Positions 16,014 through 23,235 of a stretch of 33,815 nt of DNA are shown here, one piece after another; the first letter of the stretch is position 1, and every line of letters begins with the position of its first letter. Source of the stretch: Candidatus Heimdallarchaeota archaeon (GTDB lineage: Archaea; Asgardarchaeota; Heimdallarchaeia; Heimdallarchaeales; Heimdallarchaeaceae); contig JAEOTK010000061.1 of assembly GCA_016839875.1 (NCBI GenBank), positions 1 through 33,815 on the forward strand, read 5' to 3'. The translations under genes and the position numbers were made by a program. The notes under the pieces are model-generated. The model did no database searches, was not told the DNA's origin, and worked only from the letters and a program-made list of their open reading frames with translations.

Positions 16014-16904
16014 TTACTCTTTTTTTCGTATAATCCGATTATCTTCAAGATTTGAAAGAACCTTAGAAACAATTTCCTCTATTATTTCTAACTCGTCTTT
16101 TCTACTAGTTGTCTTGCATCTAATTTTCCTAGAATGGACAGAGATTGCTTTATCTAATAATTCATCTTCAACAATTTGTTCATGAGGAGCTAAAAGTTCC
16201 ATAAGTTGGATCGCTCCTCTCACAGTTGACCCACTTTCTAACTCTGGATGATTCAACGTAGCTTGAACAATCTCACTGGAGATAGTGTTTAGAAGATTAT
16301 CGTCAGTTCTTGTTCTGAGCTCAACGATTTTCATCATCTCTTCCAAGGATTGATGAGTTACATGAATCCAAATACATCTATCATAGAATGCTTTAGGCAA
16401 TGGATTTGTTGCAACAGTATCTTGAGGGTTGTAAGTGAAAATTGTTACAAATCCTTCTTTCGCTTTAATTTCACCAAGTTGTGGAATTGTGATTAGCTTC
16501 TCATCTAAAGCTGTCAATGCTGCATTGATTGTTTCGGAAGGAGCACGATTTACCTCATTGTAAAAGAATATTCCTCCTTCTTCCATAGCTTGTGTTAAAG
16601 GGCCTGGAATGAAAGTTTCTCGAGAAAATCCTCTTTCAATCACAAGTGGAGGATCATACCATCCTTTCAATTTTATTGATGTAAGACTGTCATCCCCATC
16701 AACACGAATAAACATCCTGTCTAAACAGCTAGCTAAAGCTTTTGCCATTTCTGTCTTTCCTGTTCCCACAGGTCCTTCAATAATGATTGGTAATCCTTTC
16801 TCTACAGCTCTGATCATGAGTTGAAGTTCTTTTTTTCTTCCTATGATTAACTTAAACAATTGATCGAGAACGTCATTGGGAACTTTACTTATTTCTGACA
16901 TCAT
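16014..16904 (-). CDS. MoxR-family AAA+ ATPase
   Basis: A 296-aa AAA+ chaperone-like ATPase. Walker A is GPVGTGKT (44-51), the Walker B region is GIFFYNEVNRAP (111-122), and the second region of homology follows with TYNPQ and the sensor and finger stretch PLPKAFYDRC. The NEVNR variant in place of DEINR occurs in related MoxR groups, so I do not read it as inactivation. The length fits a single AAA+ module plus lid. It probably works with the VWA protein encoded just downstream. The first ATG of an ATGATG pair is used; a TATA-like box at 16923-16932 would give a leaderless message. Confidence 0.9.
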   Translation of the reverse strand: MMSEISKVPNDVLDQLFKLIIGRKKELQLMIRAVEKGLPIIIEGPVGTGKTEMAKALASCLDRMFIRVDGDDSLTSIKLKGWYDPPLVIERGFSRETFIPGPLTQAMEEGGIFFYNEVNRAPSETINAALTALDEKLITIPQLGEIKAKEGFVTIFTYNPQDTVATNPLPKAFYDRCIWIHVTHQSLEEMMKIVELRTRTDDNLLNTISSEIVQATLNHPELESGSTVRGAIQLMELLAPHEQIVEDELLDKAISVHSRKIRCKTTSRKDELEIIEEIVSKVLSNLEDNRIIRKKE

Positions 16905-16922
16905 TAATGTTAAAGAGAGAGA

Positions 16923-16932
16923 AATTAAAACT
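16923..16932 (-). promoter_or_regulatory. TATA-like element for the moxR-VWA pair
   Basis: The - strand reads AGTTTTAATT, centred about 23 nt before the ATG at 16904. This suggests a leaderless transcript. Confidence 0.4.
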
Positions 16933-16947
16933 GTTTTTGTTGGTAAT

Positions 16948-16962
16948 TTAAAAAATAAAAAG
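16948..16962 (-). terminator. T-rich terminator after the MFS transporter gene
   Basis: The - strand reads CCCTTTTTATTTTTT shortly after the transporter stop at 16980 and before the moxR promoter. This is the oligo-T type usual in archaea. Confidence 0.45.
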
Positions 16963-16979
16963 GGAAGGAGAGTATTTTT

Positions 16980-18419
16980 TTATGCTTCCGTAATTACTCC
17001 TTCTTCTATGAGTATTTGTTTCTTAGGTTTAACGAAGAGTATCACAACAAGACCCACAAGCATTATCGCACCAATAACTGCTATTGCTATAGCATAGACG
17101 TTATTTAGTAACAGAACTGCTTCAAGTCCCATTATAAGACCCCAAATCCAAGGTCCTAGTGATGCAGAAACTTTTCCAGATAGTTTGCTGAAACCAAAGT
17201 ATTCTCCGAATTTCTCTTTTGGTGCCAGTTCAATTATCATATATCTTTGAGCTACCCATGTACCACCTAAAGCTGGACCTGCTAGAAGACCCATTACTAG
17301 AACCATAATGAATGGAAATGTCCATCCACCTTCACCACCAAAAGTTGAAGGAACAGCAATAGGATACCAAAGTACAGAAGCTATAACTGAAATGGTTAAT
17401 GCTGCAAACCAAATACCGCAAACCAAAATGAATGTGTTTTTAGCTCCTTTTCGATCAGCGAACATACCTACAGGGTAAGTAAAGATTACAGCTGATACCG
17501 TTGCAATGATAATGAATATCTGTGAAAAACCAGGATCCATACCCAAACCGTATCTAACAATTAGGTACATTTTTAGTACAACTACATTCGCAACTTCAAC
17601 TACTAGGAAATATCCAATGATAAACTTGAACATCTCTCTGTGTCCTCGAATGTCTCTGAAAGTTTCACCTAGTTGGGAGAATGACTTCTTGATTAACTTA
17701 CCAACTGGTGGTCGAGTTCCTTTCTTTTGTCTTTCTTTCACAAAGATAAACGGAATAGCAAATATCAGGAATATTCCCATAGCTATAGCAAACGTAATAG
17801 CTTTATCATAGTAGCCGTATTCTAGTGGTTTAAGCATTAGGTTGCCAGCAGCTGTAATCGAATCAGGATCAGCATTAGCAGATCCCCAGAATCCTTGTAA
17901 AACCATCATTACTGCAATACCAATAATTGTACCAAAGTATCCGAATGCGACACCAAATCCACCTACTTTACCAGCATCTTTTGGAGCTGCTATAAATGGA
18001 AGCATTGGATCATAGAATCCAAGACTCCACTGATATGCCATATTAGAAATTACATATAAGAGCAGAACTAGCCAAAGGCTGTGTGTTAAACCGAGTAAGC
18101 TCGCAAATAAAAGAATTACACCTGTTAGAACTATAACAAATGGTTTTCTTTTACCCACTGTATCACTCAGTGCTCCTACAATCGGCATTCCTATAGCAAT
18201 AATCAGTTGTACAACCAAGATTACTGTTCCATAGATTAATTCAACTCTACCGAAACTTAGACCATATTCTTTCTGACCAATGATCAGGATGTAGTCGTTA
18301 ATTATCAAAGAGACAATAACCATTGAATAGACTGTATTTGCTAAATCGTATAATGACCAAGCAAAAACATTCTTTAGAGAGGTTTTTGTCTCCAATTCAA
18401 CTTCTTCAACAACAGACAT
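16980..18419 (-). CDS. MFS transporter, Atg22/UMF1-like
   Basis: A 479-aa polytopic membrane protein with about twelve hydrophobic helices in two halves. It opens with AWSLYDLANTVYSM, the WxLYDxAN signature of the UMF1/Atg22-like branch of the major facilitator superfamily, and has the MFS loop GALSDTVGKRKP between helices 2 and 3. A long cytoplasmic loop (VKERQKKGTRPPVGK onward) separates the halves, with the related GMFADRKGAK in the second. The substrate cannot be told; Atg22 exports amino acids from the yeast vacuole, which is only a distant guide. The ATG at 18419 is 26 nt from a TATA-like box, so the message is probably leaderless. It lies downstream of the deacetylase gene in the same direction. 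Confidence 0.87.
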   Translation of the reverse strand: MSVVEEVELETKTSLKNVFAWSLYDLANTVYSMVIVSLIINDYILIIGQKEYGLSFGRVELIYGTVILVVQLIIAIGMPIVGALSDTVGKRKPFVIVLTGVILLFASLLGLTHSLWLVLLLYVISNMAYQWSLGFYDPMLPFIAAPKDAGKVGGFGVAFGYFGTIIGIAVMMVLQGFWGSANADPDSITAAGNLMLKPLEYGYYDKAITFAIAMGIFLIFAIPFIFVKERQKKGTRPPVGKLIKKSFSQLGETFRDIRGHREMFKFIIGYFLVVEVANVVVLKMYLIVRYGLGMDPGFSQIFIIIATVSAVIFTYPVGMFADRKGAKNTFILVCGIWFAALTISVIASVLWYPIAVPSTFGGEGGWTFPFIMVLVMGLLAGPALGGTWVAQRYMIIELAPKEKFGEYFGFSKLSGKVSASLGPWIWGLIMGLEAVLLLNNVYAIAIAVIGAIMLVGLVVILFVKPKKQILIEEGVITEA

Positions 18420-18440
18420 AAAGAAAAGAAAAAAACAGCT

Positions 18441-18450
18441 ATTTAAAAAA
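18441..18450 (-). promoter_or_regulatory. TATA-like element for the MFS transporter
   Basis: The - strand reads TTTTTTAAAT, centred 26 nt before the ATG. This is the classic leaderless spacing. Confidence 0.55.
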
Positions 18451-18476
18451 TTATTCCCATAGTTTTTATGCTAAAT

Positions 18477-19529
18477 TCAGAATTTCCAGTAATTTCTATG
18501 TTCCTTCTTAACCTGATTTAGCATACTTATCGTATAATCTGACATCGTAGTTTCTAAAGCATTATCAACAATAGGTGGTTTTTTTCCTAATAGTCCTTTC
18601 AGAAATTTATTATTAACTTCTTTTAGTTGGTCTATTTTGTATCCTCCTTCCAAGGTACAAGCAATTCTACCATCACAGGTTTCATTTGCTAATTTGTGAA
18701 GTAAAAACCCAGCTCCTGCAAAAGCATTTGGTGTGAGATTCAATACCCCTACAGGATCTCCTCCTAATGCATCATATCCAACTGAAACTAACAAAATCTC
18801 AGGTTCATATTGCTTAATTATTTCGGCTGAGAAGTTCATCGAGTGTAACCAGTCGAAGCTATTTGATCCAGGTAGGAGGGGGACATTAACATTATACCCT
18901 TTTCCTTCAACAACACCAATCTCATTCGGATAGCCAGAACCAGGATATGAATACATTGGATGAGCATGTATCGATAGATATAGGACATCACTTCGATGAT
19001 AAAATATGTGTGATGTTCCGTTTCCAAAATGGTGGTCTATATCAATTATTGCTACTTTATTATATCCTTTCTTCACAACTAACCACTCTGCTGCAATTGC
19101 TATGTTGTTAAAGAAACAGAATCCTCCAGCTGTATTTGTTTCAGCATGATGACCTGGAGGACGGACAACAGCAAAACTTGTTTTTGTTTTATTTTCATCA
19201 ACCACTTGTACAGCCTGTTTTGTTGCTCCGGCAGCTAATTTAGCTGTTCTATATGTGTGTTCGTTAAGTGTAGTATCTATAGTTATCATCCCTCCGCCAG
19301 AATCTGAGATTGCTTTGATTTTATCTACATGATCTGGTACATGAACTGCTAACAGATCTTCATCATCTACGTCCAAAGGAGAAATGACCGAAATCTTCAT
19401 ACTTGCATCATTTTGAAGCTCTTTGATTCCTTCCATTATCTGGAATAGTCTTTCCGGAGATTCAGGATGTATTCTATCCATTACATGCTGTTTGAATAAA
19501 TCAGAATATAGAACAATCAAATCTTCCAT
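18477..19529 (-). CDS. Histone deacetylase-family (arginase-fold) Zn deacetylase
   Basis: A 350-aa zinc-dependent amidohydrolase of the HDAC/AcuC/acetylpolyamine deacetylase superfamily. Visible motifs are RPPGHHAE (123-130, catalytic His pair H127/H128), GFCFFNNIAIAA, the zinc ligands D165 and H167 in DIDHHFGNGT, D253 in GYDALGGDP, and the catalytic Tyr Y297 in LEGGY. The second His of the usual HHG is Phe here (HFG). The substrate may be acetyl-lysine on histone-like or other proteins, or an acetylated small molecule such as a polyamine; sequence alone cannot decide. The ATG at 19529 starts the family-typical LIVLYSD. Confidence 0.9.
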   Translation of the reverse strand: MEDLIVLYSDLFKQHVMDRIHPESPERLFQIMEGIKELQNDASMKISVISPLDVDDEDLLAVHVPDHVDKIKAISDSGGGMITIDTTLNEHTYRTAKLAAGATKQAVQVVDENKTKTSFAVVRPPGHHAETNTAGGFCFFNNIAIAAEWLVVKKGYNKVAIIDIDHHFGNGTSHIFYHRSDVLYLSIHAHPMYSYPGSGYPNEIGVVEGKGYNVNVPLLPGSNSFDWLHSMNFSAEIIKQYEPEILLVSVGYDALGGDPVGVLNLTPNAFAGAGFLLHKLANETCDGRIACTLEGGYKIDQLKEVNNKFLKGLLGKKPPIVDNALETTMSDYTISMLNQVKKEHRNYWKF

Positions 19530-19610
19530 TCAATAGAAAGACTCATCACTACAAAATTAATCTTTTGTATTTTCTATGAAGATATAAAAGTAGTTCATCC
19601 TATTCCATAT

Positions 19611-19620
19611 ATTTTAAATA
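19611..19620 (+). promoter_or_regulatory. TATA-like element for carS
   Basis: ATTTTAAATA about 45 nt before the TTG start of carS. It leaves room for a short leader carrying the AGGTGG ribosome binding site. Confidence 0.45.
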
Positions 19621-19662
19621 TTGGAAAAAAAGGTCAGTTTCAATTGTAAATAGGTGGAACTG

Positions 19663-20199
19663 TTGACACTCATACTTGATATTGGATTAGCCTTTATGTT
19701 TGCAGTTCCTATTTTTGTTTCAAACGCTGTTCCAGCTCTTCTAGGTGGAGGGTATCCAATTGATGGATACAAACTCTTTTTCGATAAAAAGAGGATTCTA
19801 GGAGACCATAAAACAATACAAGGATTAGTTACAGGGATTGTTTCTGGTTTGATAGCGAGTGTTATTGTTTGGTATATGACTGGACAATTAATGTTGGAAA
19901 ATTATTCATCAATTGGTTTTCAATTTCCTTGGTGGATTGGAGCAGTAATGGGATGGGGATGTAATTTTGGGGATATGTTTGGTTCTTTTGTTAAAAGAAG
20001 AATTAAACTAAAACCTGGAAGTAGTTTTCCAGTTTTTGATCAGTTGGGATTTATGGTTTTTGGTTTACTCTGGAGCTGGCCAGTCTTTAAAATACTACCA
20101 TGGCAATTCCTTGTTACTTTGCTAGTTATTGCACCTCTATTACATATCTTCGCCAATCTACTAGGTTACGTTTTGAAGGTACAAGATGTACCTTTGTAG
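19663..20199 (+). CDS. carS: CDP-archaeol synthase (DUF46)
   Basis: Transfers CMP from CTP to unsaturated archaetidic acid, activating it for polar head-group attachment in archaeal membrane lipid synthesis. The protein (178 aa from this start) is polytopic with four or five helices. The family signatures NAVPALLGGG, PIDGYKLFFDKKRILGDHKT (about 33-52) and GCNFGDMFGSFVKRRIKLKPG are intact. AGGTGG at 19652-19657 is a strong ribosome binding site 5 nt before the TTG at 19663; a GTG at 19654 lies inside that site and is less likely. It is divergent from the deacetylase gene. Its need for CTP is a loose functional link to pyrG. Confidence 0.93.
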   Translation: MTLILDIGLAFMFAVPIFVSNAVPALLGGGYPIDGYKLFFDKKRILGDHKTIQGLVTGIVSGLIASVIVWYMTGQLMLENYSSIGFQFPWWIGAVMGWGCNFGDMFGSFVKRRIKLKPGSSFPVFDQLGFMVFGLLWSWPVFKILPWQFLVTLLVIAPLLHIFANLLGYVLKVQDVPL

Positions 20200-20233
20200 A
20201 ACTAGAAAAGTGGTCATTGAACTATGGAAAAAA

Positions 20234-20243
20234 TTATAAATAT
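20234..20243 (+). promoter_or_regulatory. TATA-like element for the Cys-rich small protein
   Basis: TTATAAATAT about 50 nt before the ATG at 20288, giving a leader of some 20 nt. Confidence 0.45.
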
Positions 20244-20287
20244 ATTAAGAAAATATAGTTTCGTACAAAAATTAAACGTAGTTTGAA

Positions 20288-20611
20288 ATGACAATCAATA
20301 CTAATGATCGAATGTGCAAACTAACTTGCCGCTCTTTTTCCTGTAGTAAAAGACACTTTAGAATCAAAAAGGATAGTAATGGTAAAAAATCCTTCTTCTG
20401 CTCTATAGATAATATAGAATGCTTAGGGTATATGTGTAACTATGCAGAATGCAGAGAAAGGAAATTAAATGACCGTGGGGATTGCCTGAGACCTCTTAAG
20501 AAACCTCAACAAGCCCAAGGAAAACAAAAAATACAAGTAAAATACCAAACTGATTACTTGACTCCTTATGATTTGGATGACAAATTTAGAAAAAAGTTGA
20601 CAAAACGCTGA
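20288..20611 (+). CDS. Small Cys-rich, probably zinc-binding protein, unknown function
   Basis: I do not recognise this 107-aa protein. It has eight cysteines in its first 66 residues (C10, C14, C19, C38, C45, C50, C55, C66), enough for two zinc sites or an Fe-S cluster. The region between is rich in Lys and Arg, and the last 40 residues are basic and polar (KKPQQAQGKQK). A nucleic-acid-binding role is possible but unproven. It stands between carS and the KaiC-like gene with its own TATA-like box. Codon use and composition match the neighbours, so I take it as a real gene. Confidence 0.65.
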   Translation: MTINTNDRMCKLTCRSFSCSKRHFRIKKDSNGKKSFFCSIDNIECLGYMCNYAECRERKLNDRGDCLRPLKKPQQAQGKQKIQVKYQTDYLTPYDLDDKFRKKLTKR

Positions 20612-20696
20612 AATAATCAGATTTTAATCACATCTATGATTTTCAATATAATTCTCATTAAAACAACAATTATCTCAAAATTACTCTGCTCAAGCT

Positions 20697-20711
20697 AATT
20701 GCAATAATTGC
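20697..20711. promoter_or_regulatory. Palindromic operator-like site upstream of the KaiC-like gene
   Basis: AATTGCAATAATTGC holds the perfect palindromes ATTGCAAT (20698-20705) and GCAATAATTGC (20701-20711), and two AATTGC words 9 bp apart. It lies about 15 bp upstream of the TATA-like box at 20727-20736, a place where archaeal activators often bind. Confidence 0.4.
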
Positions 20712-20726
20712 GAAAAACATCCATAG

Positions 20727-20736
20727 TTTTAAATAT
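20727..20736 (+). promoter_or_regulatory. TATA-like element for the KaiC-like gene
   Basis: TTTTAAATAT centred about 40-50 nt before the candidate starts TTG 20771 and ATG 20780. Confidence 0.45.
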
Positions 20737-20779
20737 TTAATTATACTCAGAATCGAATAGTAATAATGAGTTGAATGCT

Positions 20780-21556
20780 ATGTTTAATAATCCTGGAGCA
20801 GAGGAAAGAAAACTATTTTCTTTTGGAATTCCAACACTAGATGAGATATTAGGAGGAGGTGTTCCCGCGGGAGCAAATGTGCTTATCGAAGATGAGATTG
20901 GAGCTGAAGCTGATCCATTTGTTCTTCAATTTCTAGCAGAAGGTCTGAAAGCCGGAGAATATGGATATATTTTCTCCACAGAATATCCTTATAATTATTA
21001 TCAAGATATGATGAATGGGATAGGAGTTAATCCTGAAATGCTGGAAGCTACAGGAAGGCTGAAATTTATTGATGCTTTTAGCAATCCTTTTGGGTATACT
21101 GATTTCAAAACTGAACATCAACATGCAGTTCATAATCTGGGACAACCAAGAGAAATAAATGAAACTATTAGAAGGTCATTTCTACACGTTCAGAACCAAC
21201 AAATCCTAAAACGAGGAATAGTTGTTTCTTTGTCATCGATTATTTATGCTTCTGATGAGAGCAAGAAAGTAATATTCTCTTTCCTTCAAAACAGACTAGC
21301 TGCAAATAAGAAAGAAGGTTCTGTTACAGTCTTTACTTTACATCATGATGCCCACGATCCTCTATTGGTAAAAGCAATAGAACACAATTGTGATGTTACT
21401 ATAAGAGTAACCAAATCTAAGACAAAAGCAGATAGGCCAATAACTGAAGTTCGAGTTGTGAATGTTAAAGGCAAACCAGAACTGTCCGGAGAACCTATTC
21501 TATTTGAGTTCATCAGTGGAAAAATTCTACCATATTATGAAGAGGAAATGTTCTAG
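20780..21556 (+). CDS. KaiC-like RecA-fold protein lacking Walker A and B motifs
   Basis: The 258-aa protein follows the KaiC/RadA-like pattern: FGIPTLDEILGGGVPAG, then LQFLAEGLKAGEYGYIFSTE, IGVNPEMLEATGRLKFIDAF, IVVSLSSIIY and a final strand set. The P-loop expected after GVPAGANVLIE should read GxxGxGKT but reads DEIGAEADPF, with no Lys or Thr. The Walker B Asp before SLSS is Val, and the usual EE pair of this family is replaced by TEY. ATP binding therefore looks lost, while the fold seems kept. Related single-domain archaeal paralogs take part in regulation (family knowledge). It is followed 111 nt later by the Rab-like GTPase. The ATG is preferred over TTG at 20771; neither has a ribosome binding site. 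Confidence 0.75.
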   Translation: MFNNPGAEERKLFSFGIPTLDEILGGGVPAGANVLIEDEIGAEADPFVLQFLAEGLKAGEYGYIFSTEYPYNYYQDMMNGIGVNPEMLEATGRLKFIDAFSNPFGYTDFKTEHQHAVHNLGQPREINETIRRSFLHVQNQQILKRGIVVSLSSIIYASDESKKVIFSFLQNRLAANKKEGSVTVFTLHHDAHDPLLVKAIEHNCDVTIRVTKSKTKADRPITEVRVVNVKGKPELSGEPILFEFISGKILPYYEEEMF

Positions 21557-21578
21557 TAAATAACTAGATTACTTCTCA

Positions 21579-21592
21579 TTTTTTCTATTTTA
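21579..21592 (+). terminator. Oligo-T tract after the KaiC-like gene
   Basis: A T6 run at 21579-21584 followed by CTATTTTATTT, 23 nt after the stop; a plausible archaeal terminator. Confidence 0.4.
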
Positions 21593-21638
21593 TTTAATGC
21601 AACTATCTAATAAATTTTCTAGATGATTACAATCTTCG

Positions 21639-21649
21639 ATAAATTTAAG
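21639..21649 (+). promoter_or_regulatory. TATA-like element for the GTPase gene
   Basis: ATAAATTTAAG centred about 24 nt before the ATG at 21668. With no ribosome binding site in between, the message is probably leaderless and the gene transcribed separately from its upstream neighbour. Confidence 0.5.
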
Positions 21650-21667
21650 TAAGAACGAGATACATTA

Positions 21668-22234
21668 ATGACAGTGACAAGATTGCTGTTTGATTATCTC
21701 TTCAAGACAATTATTGTGGGAGCTCCCAACGTGGGCAAAACATCAATTACGCTTAGGTTTTCGACAGGTATGTTTCGAGAACGATATCTTCCTACAATAG
21801 GAGTAGAATTTTCAGTAAAAGACATAGAGGTAAATGATAAAAGAGTTAAACTTCAAACTTGGGATACAGGTTCTCACGATAGATTTTCATATGTTAGACC
21901 ATTATACTACAAAGGAAGCTATGGAGTTTTAGTTGTCTATGATCTAACCAATAAAGCATCTTTTGATGATCTAGATAAATGGTTTGAGGAAGTCTATTCT
22001 AACTGTGAAGAAATTATTCCAGCTATTCTTATTGGGAATAAAGCAGATGTTCCAGATGATAGGGTGATCAAAGAAAAAGAAGCTTTAGCTTATGCGGTGC
22101 AGAAAACAGAAGATTTCAAGCTTCCAAAAATACCTTATTATGAAGTTTCAGCAAAATCTGGACATAATATAGATGATATCTACTATAGACTAACAGAAAT
22201 GATGATTGAAAAATCTCAAACAACAGACAAATAA
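21668..22234 (+). CDS. Rab-like small GTPase with altered switch II
   Basis: A 188-aa Ras-superfamily GTPase. G1 is GAPNVGKT (18-25), G2 is T43 in PTIGVEF, G4 is GNKAD (123-127) and G5 is SAK (161-163). Rab-type signatures are FDYLFK before the P-loop, IGVEF, and YYKGSYGVLVVYD. G3 reads WDTGSHDRF (65-73) where Rab has WDTAGQERF, so the catalytic Gln is His70 and the switch-II Gly is Ser69. There is no C-terminal Cys for prenylation; the tail is EKSQTTDK. Such GTPases are numerous in Asgard archaea. Which process it controls is unknown; the KaiC-like gene upstream is a candidate partner. Confidence 0.9.
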   Translation: MTVTRLLFDYLFKTIIVGAPNVGKTSITLRFSTGMFRERYLPTIGVEFSVKDIEVNDKRVKLQTWDTGSHDRFSYVRPLYYKGSYGVLVVYDLTNKASFDDLDKWFEEVYSNCEEIIPAILIGNKADVPDDRVIKEKEALAYAVQKTEDFKLPKIPYYEVSAKSGHNIDDIYYRLTEMMIEKSQTTDK

Positions 22235-22237
22235 CTG

Positions 22238-22245
22238 TTTTTTTT
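22238..22245 (+). terminator. Oligo-T terminator after the GTPase
   Basis: An uninterrupted T8 begins 4 nt after the stop codon. Confidence 0.55.
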
Positions 22246-22343
22246 CTGCAACACTTTAAATTTTAGTGAGTTAATTACATACATAACATAAGATTTAATT
22301 TAATCGTATATTCCTTGCAAATAAGTAAAGGAAAGAGAGTACA

Positions 22344-22351
22344 AAGGTAAT
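22344..22351 (+). promoter_or_regulatory. Ribosome binding site deciding the porC start
   Basis: AAGGTAAT ends 4-5 nt before the TTG at 22356. It supports this TTG as the start of the gamma subunit. Confidence 0.6.
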
Positions 22352-22355
22352 TAAA

Positions 22356-22910
22356 TTGGCGGAAATATTAGATGTCAGAATAAATGGGAGAGGGGGTCAA
22401 GGTGCGGTAACAGCATCTAGATTACTTGGTGAAGCAGCTATCTTAGAAGGACAGTATGTTCATGCTTTTCCTTCATTTGGACCAGAGAGAGCTGGAGCAC
22501 CAGTGACATCATTTGCAAGAATTTCTCCTGAAGCATTTACAGAAAAAACTGAAGTTTATGAACCACACATTGTTGTTGTTATAGATCCTACATTACTAGA
22601 TGATGTTCCAGTTGCAGATGGATTAAGAGAAGCAGGAACTATTGTGGTAAATTATGAAGGACTGAAAGAATCTTTGATGAGATATTTTGAAGCACTTCAT
22701 GTTAATATCTACAAAGTTGCAGGATCAAAAATCGCTATAGAGGAAATAGGAAGAAACGTTCCCAATCTTGTAATGCTGGGAGCATTAGTCAAAGTTACTA
22801 GGATAGTAAAACTAGAGAGTTTGCTAGAAGTAACAGAAAAACGATTCCCAGGAACGATTGGAGAAAAAAATGTGGTGGCAATAAAACGAGCCTATGAAGA
22901 GGTGGAATGA
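22356..22910 (+). CDS. porC: 2-oxoacid (pyruvate-type):ferredoxin oxidoreductase, gamma subunit
   Basis: First gene of a four-subunit oxidoreductase operon that oxidises a 2-oxoacid to acyl-CoA and CO2, reducing ferredoxin. The 184-aa protein has the gamma-domain signature INGRGGQGAVTASRLLGEAA (9-28), FPSFGPERAGAPVTSF (39-54) and the typical C-terminal NLVMLGAL. The TTG start has a good ribosome binding site. It overlaps the delta gene by 4 nt (ATGA). Pyruvate is the most likely substrate from the subunit sizes and order, but 2-oxoisovalerate cannot be excluded. Confidence 0.93.
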   Translation: MAEILDVRINGRGGQGAVTASRLLGEAAILEGQYVHAFPSFGPERAGAPVTSFARISPEAFTEKTEVYEPHIVVVIDPTLLDDVPVADGLREAGTIVVNYEGLKESLMRYFEALHVNIYKVAGSKIAIEEIGRNVPNLVMLGALVKVTRIVKLESLLEVTEKRFPGTIGEKNVVAIKRAYEEVE

Positions 22911-23230
22911 TGGAAGAAAAAAAAGTACCTAAGGATTTAAACAGATGGGTAAAAGATAAGTGGGGAACATCAAAACTACCCCTTGGAGGGATAGTTCCTT
23001 ATCATACAGCTTATGGGTATAAAACAGGAGATTGGTCAGCGTTTAAGGCTATAATTGATAAAAGCAAATGCATCAGCTGTATGAATTGCTATTATTATTG
23101 TCCAGATTCAGCAATTATTATGGATGATGAAATGAAAGCAGATTGTGATTTGGAGTTCTGTAAAGGATGCGGAATATGTGCTAAACATTGTCCTGCAGAT
23201 GCAATAGAACTCAGGAGGATAACTAGGTGA
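22907..23230 (+). CDS. porD: 2-oxoacid:ferredoxin oxidoreductase, delta (ferredoxin-like) subunit
   Basis: A 107-aa electron-transfer subunit with two [4Fe-4S] motifs: CISCMNCYYYCP (C-x2-C-x2-C-x3-CP, about 55-66) and CKGCGICAKHCP (about 85-96). The N-terminal W..VKDKWGTSKLPLGG region is usual for POR delta subunits. ATG overlaps the gamma stop by 4 nt, so translation is probably coupled. It passes electrons from the alpha-beta core to soluble ferredoxin. Confidence 0.93.
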   Translation: MMEEKKVPKDLNRWVKDKWGTSKLPLGGIVPYHTAYGYKTGDWSAFKAIIDKSKCISCMNCYYYCPDSAIIMDDEMKADCDLEFCKGCGICAKHCPADAIELRRITR

Positions 23231-23235
23231 GTAGT

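Noticed and set aside
16542..16572. Inactive Walker B in MoxR (Asn in place of Asp)
   Set aside because: NE-x-NR variants occur in related MoxR ATPases, and the Glu needed for hydrolysis is present.
17506..17811. 101-aa open frame opposite the MFS transporter
   Set aside because: Antisense shadow of a conserved membrane protein gene.
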